In this document: piece after piece, positions 61,611 to 64,000 of the stretch
Position numbering within the stretch: the stretch's first letter is position 1
Layout: the number at the start of each line of letters is the position of its first letter
Assembly (NCBI RefSeq): GCF_000722545.1
Contig: NZ_JNVM01000002.1
Coordinates: forward strand, 124,001-188,000
Direction of reading: 5' to 3'
Origin: Paenibacillus tyrphae
GTDB lineage: Bacteria > Bacillota > Bacilli > Paenibacillales > NBRC-103111
DNA: 64,000 bases
The notes under the pieces: model-generated
Told to the model about the DNA's origin: nothing
Database searches by the model: none
The model's input: the letters and a program-made list of their open reading frames with translations, nothing else
Position numbers and translations under genes: made by a program

Positions 61611-63437
61611 TCAGAAATAATACCAGATCGTCTTGTAATCGTCCGGATTTTCCCCCAAGGCTTCCAATCGGCGCAGAAAATCGTAAATCGGCGTATCCTT
61701 GTACACATACGTATTGACCGGGGCCATATATTTTTCCCAAGGATAAAATTCGTAAATCCGGCTCCCGTCGTTCAAAATCATAATGATCTCATGATCCTGC
61801 CAAGCGTTCAGCTCGTTCTTCCCGAGCGTAGGCACGTTAAACACCGGTTTGTCGGTCCGCACCAGCCCCGGCATTAAGCGCGCCTCCTCCTTCTGCTCCT
61901 GAAGCAGCCGGGCTACGGGCACCTTGAAGTCCGCCGTCTCCTCTTTCCCCTTCAGATTGAACAAATAGTAGGGCGAAATGCCGATCCCCTTCAGCGATTC
62001 CCGCAAAAAGCAGGTCTCGAACTTCCGGCAATTTTGCATGGTGAACACCTGCTGGTTATACACGTCGATGCCGAGCGACTTGATGTTCCGCATCGCGTCC
62101 GCCATTTCTTGCGAAATTTCATACGGATGCTGCACATGGGTGACAAGCGTAATCGTCTGCTCCGGAGGCCGGTGATACGTCCGCAAAATCGCCAGCAGCT
62201 CTTCGTCGAAGCGCATAGGCGCCGTGACGAGCGTCCGCGTGCCGATGCGGATGCGCTTGATGTGCTTCATTTCCGCGAACGTCTGCAAAATAGACGCGAT
62301 CTTGTCGTTGCTGACGGCCAGCGGGTCCCCGCCCGTAATCAGCACCTCGCTAATGCCCGGGTTCGCCCGGAACCACTCGTACGCTTCCGCCAAATTATGA
62401 ATCCCCGGATCGGCTTTACCGCAGGAATCCTCCGCCAGTTCCCAGTTTCTTTGGCAGTAGATGCAGATTTGCGGGCACCATAAGTAAGGCTTGACGATCG
62501 CGATCTGCGAATATCTTCGGGTCACAAAGTCGGTAGGCGAGGTGTCCATTTCGTGCATAAAATCCAGCTCTTCCTTCGGAAGCAGCCTGGCTTCCAGCAT
62601 TTTGTCCAGATAGATCCGGTTCGGAATGACCTGTGCCCGCAGACTCCTGTCGTGCCGATGCCCATCCGCCTTGGGGTCGGGGTCCATCAAAGACAAGTAA
62701 AACGGTGTGATCTCGCAAGGAATCCCCTGCGCCATCGCCGCATCGATGCACGCCTTCTCTTCGGCGGACAGCTCGATGATCTCGCCGATTTTGTCGGCAT
62801 CGCGGAAACGGTGCTTGAACTGCCAGCGGTAATTCGTCCAGTCCTGCTCCGTCGCTCCCAGCGCCTGTAAAATCCGCTGCCGATGCTCCTGTCTGCGCCG
62901 GACGACCTCGTCGTCCAGCCCGGTTCTATAACCGTTCTTGTGGATAAAACCGGCATACTGGTCTGCCTTCACGTTGAGCAGCTCGGACCGGACGACCGCC
63001 GCCTCGCGCCCTTCCAGTTGCATGAAAGCAGGAACCTCGCGCTTGCAAATGCCCGATTTCGAATAAATCCCCGAAAGACCGATCACCCCCTTGAACAAAT
63101 GCTTCATTTCCACAAGAAACGCATCCGTCACCTCGGGCCATTCCTGCCGCCGCCAATGCTCGGCAGCCAGCTTCCATAAGGTGTCCAGGCAGCTGTGCTT
63201 CGTCTTGTGCTCGTTGCTTTCCGAAATAATGCTTTTGAAAACCGTGATGCAGTCGCGGGTATTTTTCTTCTCCAGCGGATGCAGCAGGCAGTCGGCGCGC
63301 CGCACTTTGTCCTCGCATTCATTCAAGTAGCCGAACATCCGGCTGCGGGCGTCGGATAACGTCTCGCTGTCGACGAGCAATCGCAAAATATCCGGATTGG
63401 CGTCCAGCAGCTCGGAAATTTTCTCATGAGTAGCCAT
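61611..63437 (-). CDS. KamA-family radical SAM aminomutase-like protein with N-terminal extension
   Basis: The 608-residue protein is about 190 residues longer than lysine 2,3-aminomutases. The extension (1-190) has no recognised domain. The KamA region has NYRWQFKHRF, the cluster motif CPQICIYC (Cys 321, 325, 328), LITGGDP and TITLVTHVQHPYE. The likely PLP lysine is Lys530 in RTDKPVFNVP. The glycine-rich DAPGGGGK loop of lysine 2,3-aminomutase, with the aspartate that holds lysine's distal amine, is not conserved, so another amino acid may be used. Product expected: a beta-amino acid for the NRPS. ATG 63437 follows GGAGG. Confidence 0.82.
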   Translation of the reverse strand: MATHEKISELLDANPDILRLLVDSETLSDARSRMFGYLNECEDKVRRADCLLHPLEKKNTRDCITVFKSIISESNEHKTKHSCLDTLWKLAAEHWRRQEWPEVTDAFLVEMKHLFKGVIGLSGIYSKSGICKREVPAFMQLEGREAAVVRSELLNVKADQYAGFIHKNGYRTGLDDEVVRRRQEHRQRILQALGATEQDWTNYRWQFKHRFRDADKIGEIIELSAEEKACIDAAMAQGIPCEITPFYLSLMDPDPKADGHRHDRSLRAQVIPNRIYLDKMLEARLLPKEELDFMHEMDTSPTDFVTRRYSQIAIVKPYLWCPQICIYCQRNWELAEDSCGKADPGIHNLAEAYEWFRANPGISEVLITGGDPLAVSNDKIASILQTFAEMKHIKRIRIGTRTLVTAPMRFDEELLAILRTYHRPPEQTITLVTHVQHPYEISQEMADAMRNIKSLGIDVYNQQVFTMQNCRKFETCFLRESLKGIGISPYYLFNLKGKEETADFKVPVARLLQEQKEEARLMPGLVRTDKPVFNVPTLGKNELNAWQDHEIIMILNDGSRIYEFYPWEKYMAPVNTYVYKDTPIYDFLRRLEALGENPDDYKTIWYYF

Positions 63438-63473
63438 AAGCAGCCTCCGCCCCATAACGTGAATTGGCCACAC

Positions 63474-64000
63474 TCAACTCAGCAATTGCTCCTCCACCTG
63501 CTCGGCGAGCCGCAGCGCTTTTTCCTCCGGGTCCTCGACGCGCTTCAACGCCTCTTCCCGGGTAATGATGCCCTGCCGCACCAGCAAGCTCATTTCAAAA
63601 TCGTATGGATGAAAACGATGAACCTGCTTGTGCTTGACGATCCCCAGCGAATTCAACCGGCAATTCGTCGAATTCGGATCGACGTCCTCCGGCTTGGTCC
63701 ACCCAAGCTCCCGGATCGTACGGTAAATTTCGTCCTCCTGGTACCCGATGATCGGGAAGGCGTTGATCGTATAAGGAAACGGATTCGTTCTGTACTCGTC
63801 CTTATCCAGCATGAGATACGTATACACGTCGTCCCCCACGCGCTCCGCAAGCGGCTTGAACAAATTTTTGCGCAGCTCGTATGGAATTTTGTTGTCCTGA
63901 AATAGTATTTCGTTCTCGGATTGGATCAATTGCCCCGGACTGTTGCCCAGCATGACCATCGGAATTCCTTTTTCGATAGCAACCCGCAAACACATGTTCG
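63474..64000 (-). CDS. PP-loop ATPase-family protein, C-terminal part (cut by window edge)
   Basis: The minus-strand frame is open from the window end to a stop at 63474. The visible part has IPMVMLGNSPGQ, DEYRTNPFPYTINAFPIIGYQEDEIYRTIRELGWTKPEDVDPNSTNCRLNSLGIVKHKQVHRFHPYDFEMS. The NSTNCxxN stretch and the layout resemble N-type PP-loop enzymes such as WbpG-like amidotransferases and other ATP-pyrophosphatases, which adenylate a substrate for amidation or thiolation. The PP-loop itself should lie upstream, outside the window. Being 36 bases before the aminomutase, it is probably its pathway partner. Confidence 0.7.
   Translation of the reverse strand, partial: NMCLRVAIEKGIPMVMLGNSPGQLIQSENEILFQDNKIPYELRKNLFKPLAERVGDDVYTYLMLDKDEYRTNPFPYTINAFPIIGYQEDEIYRTIRELGWTKPEDVDPNSTNCRLNSLGIVKHKQVHRFHPYDFEMSLLVRQGIITREEALKRVEDPEEKALRLAEQVEEQLLS

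Overview
The window looks like chromosomal DNA of a facultatively anaerobic, endospore-forming-type Firmicute, most likely Paenibacillaceae (Paenibacillus or a close relative). The basis is moderate GC content, very strong AAAGGAGG-type Shine-Dalgarno sites, frequent TTG/GTG starts, a T-box argS leader, a YwiC-type protein, LplB/LplC-type sugar permeases and Fnr-type boxes with the TGTGA-N6-TCACA core. No rRNA, tRNA, CRISPR array, insertion sequence or phage gene was seen.

Region 1 (1-16.1 kb, almost all minus strand) is an anaerobic nitrate and nitrogen-oxide island. It holds an operon for a Nas/Nap-type molybdopterin oxidoreductase with a b-type membrane subunit, a four-cluster ferredoxin-like subunit and a Tat-exported Rieske protein, followed by three small unknown genes, moaA and moeA (cut by the window edge). 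Beside it are a radical SAM/SPASM protein, a truncated haemoglobin, a NarK transporter with a C-terminal PAS domain, nrdG-nrdD (class III ribonucleotide reductase), ric (Fe-S repair) and ywiC. Five promoters here and at 31.8 kb carry Fnr-type palindromes whose centres lie about 32 bp from a plausible -10, the spacing of a class II activator. The ywiC operon also encodes a SPASM radical SAM enzyme and, overlapping its 3' end, a 28-residue peptide with a perfect ribosome site. Together these look like an undescribed radical-SAM RiPP system.

Region 2 (16.2-33.9 kb) is mixed. It contains an AT-rich FecCD-type uptake operon led by a methyltransferase and controlled through two tandem palindromes, then T-box-argS, selO, a divergent EamA/LysR pair, a SUFU-domain protein and an amino acid permease. 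Next come an Fnr-linked operon (two DUF2249 proteins, an NnrS-like membrane protein, a MIP18-family protein and a cupin) and an MFS gene broken by one in-frame TGA.

Region 3 (34-43.7 kb) holds a sugar-utilisation locus (LacI regulator, lipoprotein, two permeases, a large clan GH-A hydrolase), an APH-like kinase, and a streptothricin-acetyltransferase-like GNAT with a possible leader peptide.

Region 4 (44.1-64 kb, continuing past the window) is one long minus-strand operon for a nonribosomal peptide. It encodes a PP-loop ATPase, a KamA-like radical SAM aminomutase, AsnB, an acyl-CoA dehydrogenase, NRPS C-A-T, NRPS C-A-T-C-T, a thioesterase, an oxygen-sensitive 2-hydroxyacyl-CoA dehydratase pair with its activator, a MATE exporter and a methyltransferase, ending in an intrinsic terminator. 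Combining radical SAM and ketyl-radical chemistry with an NRPS fits a product made without oxygen. This operon and the 28-residue peptide system are the two most novel items.
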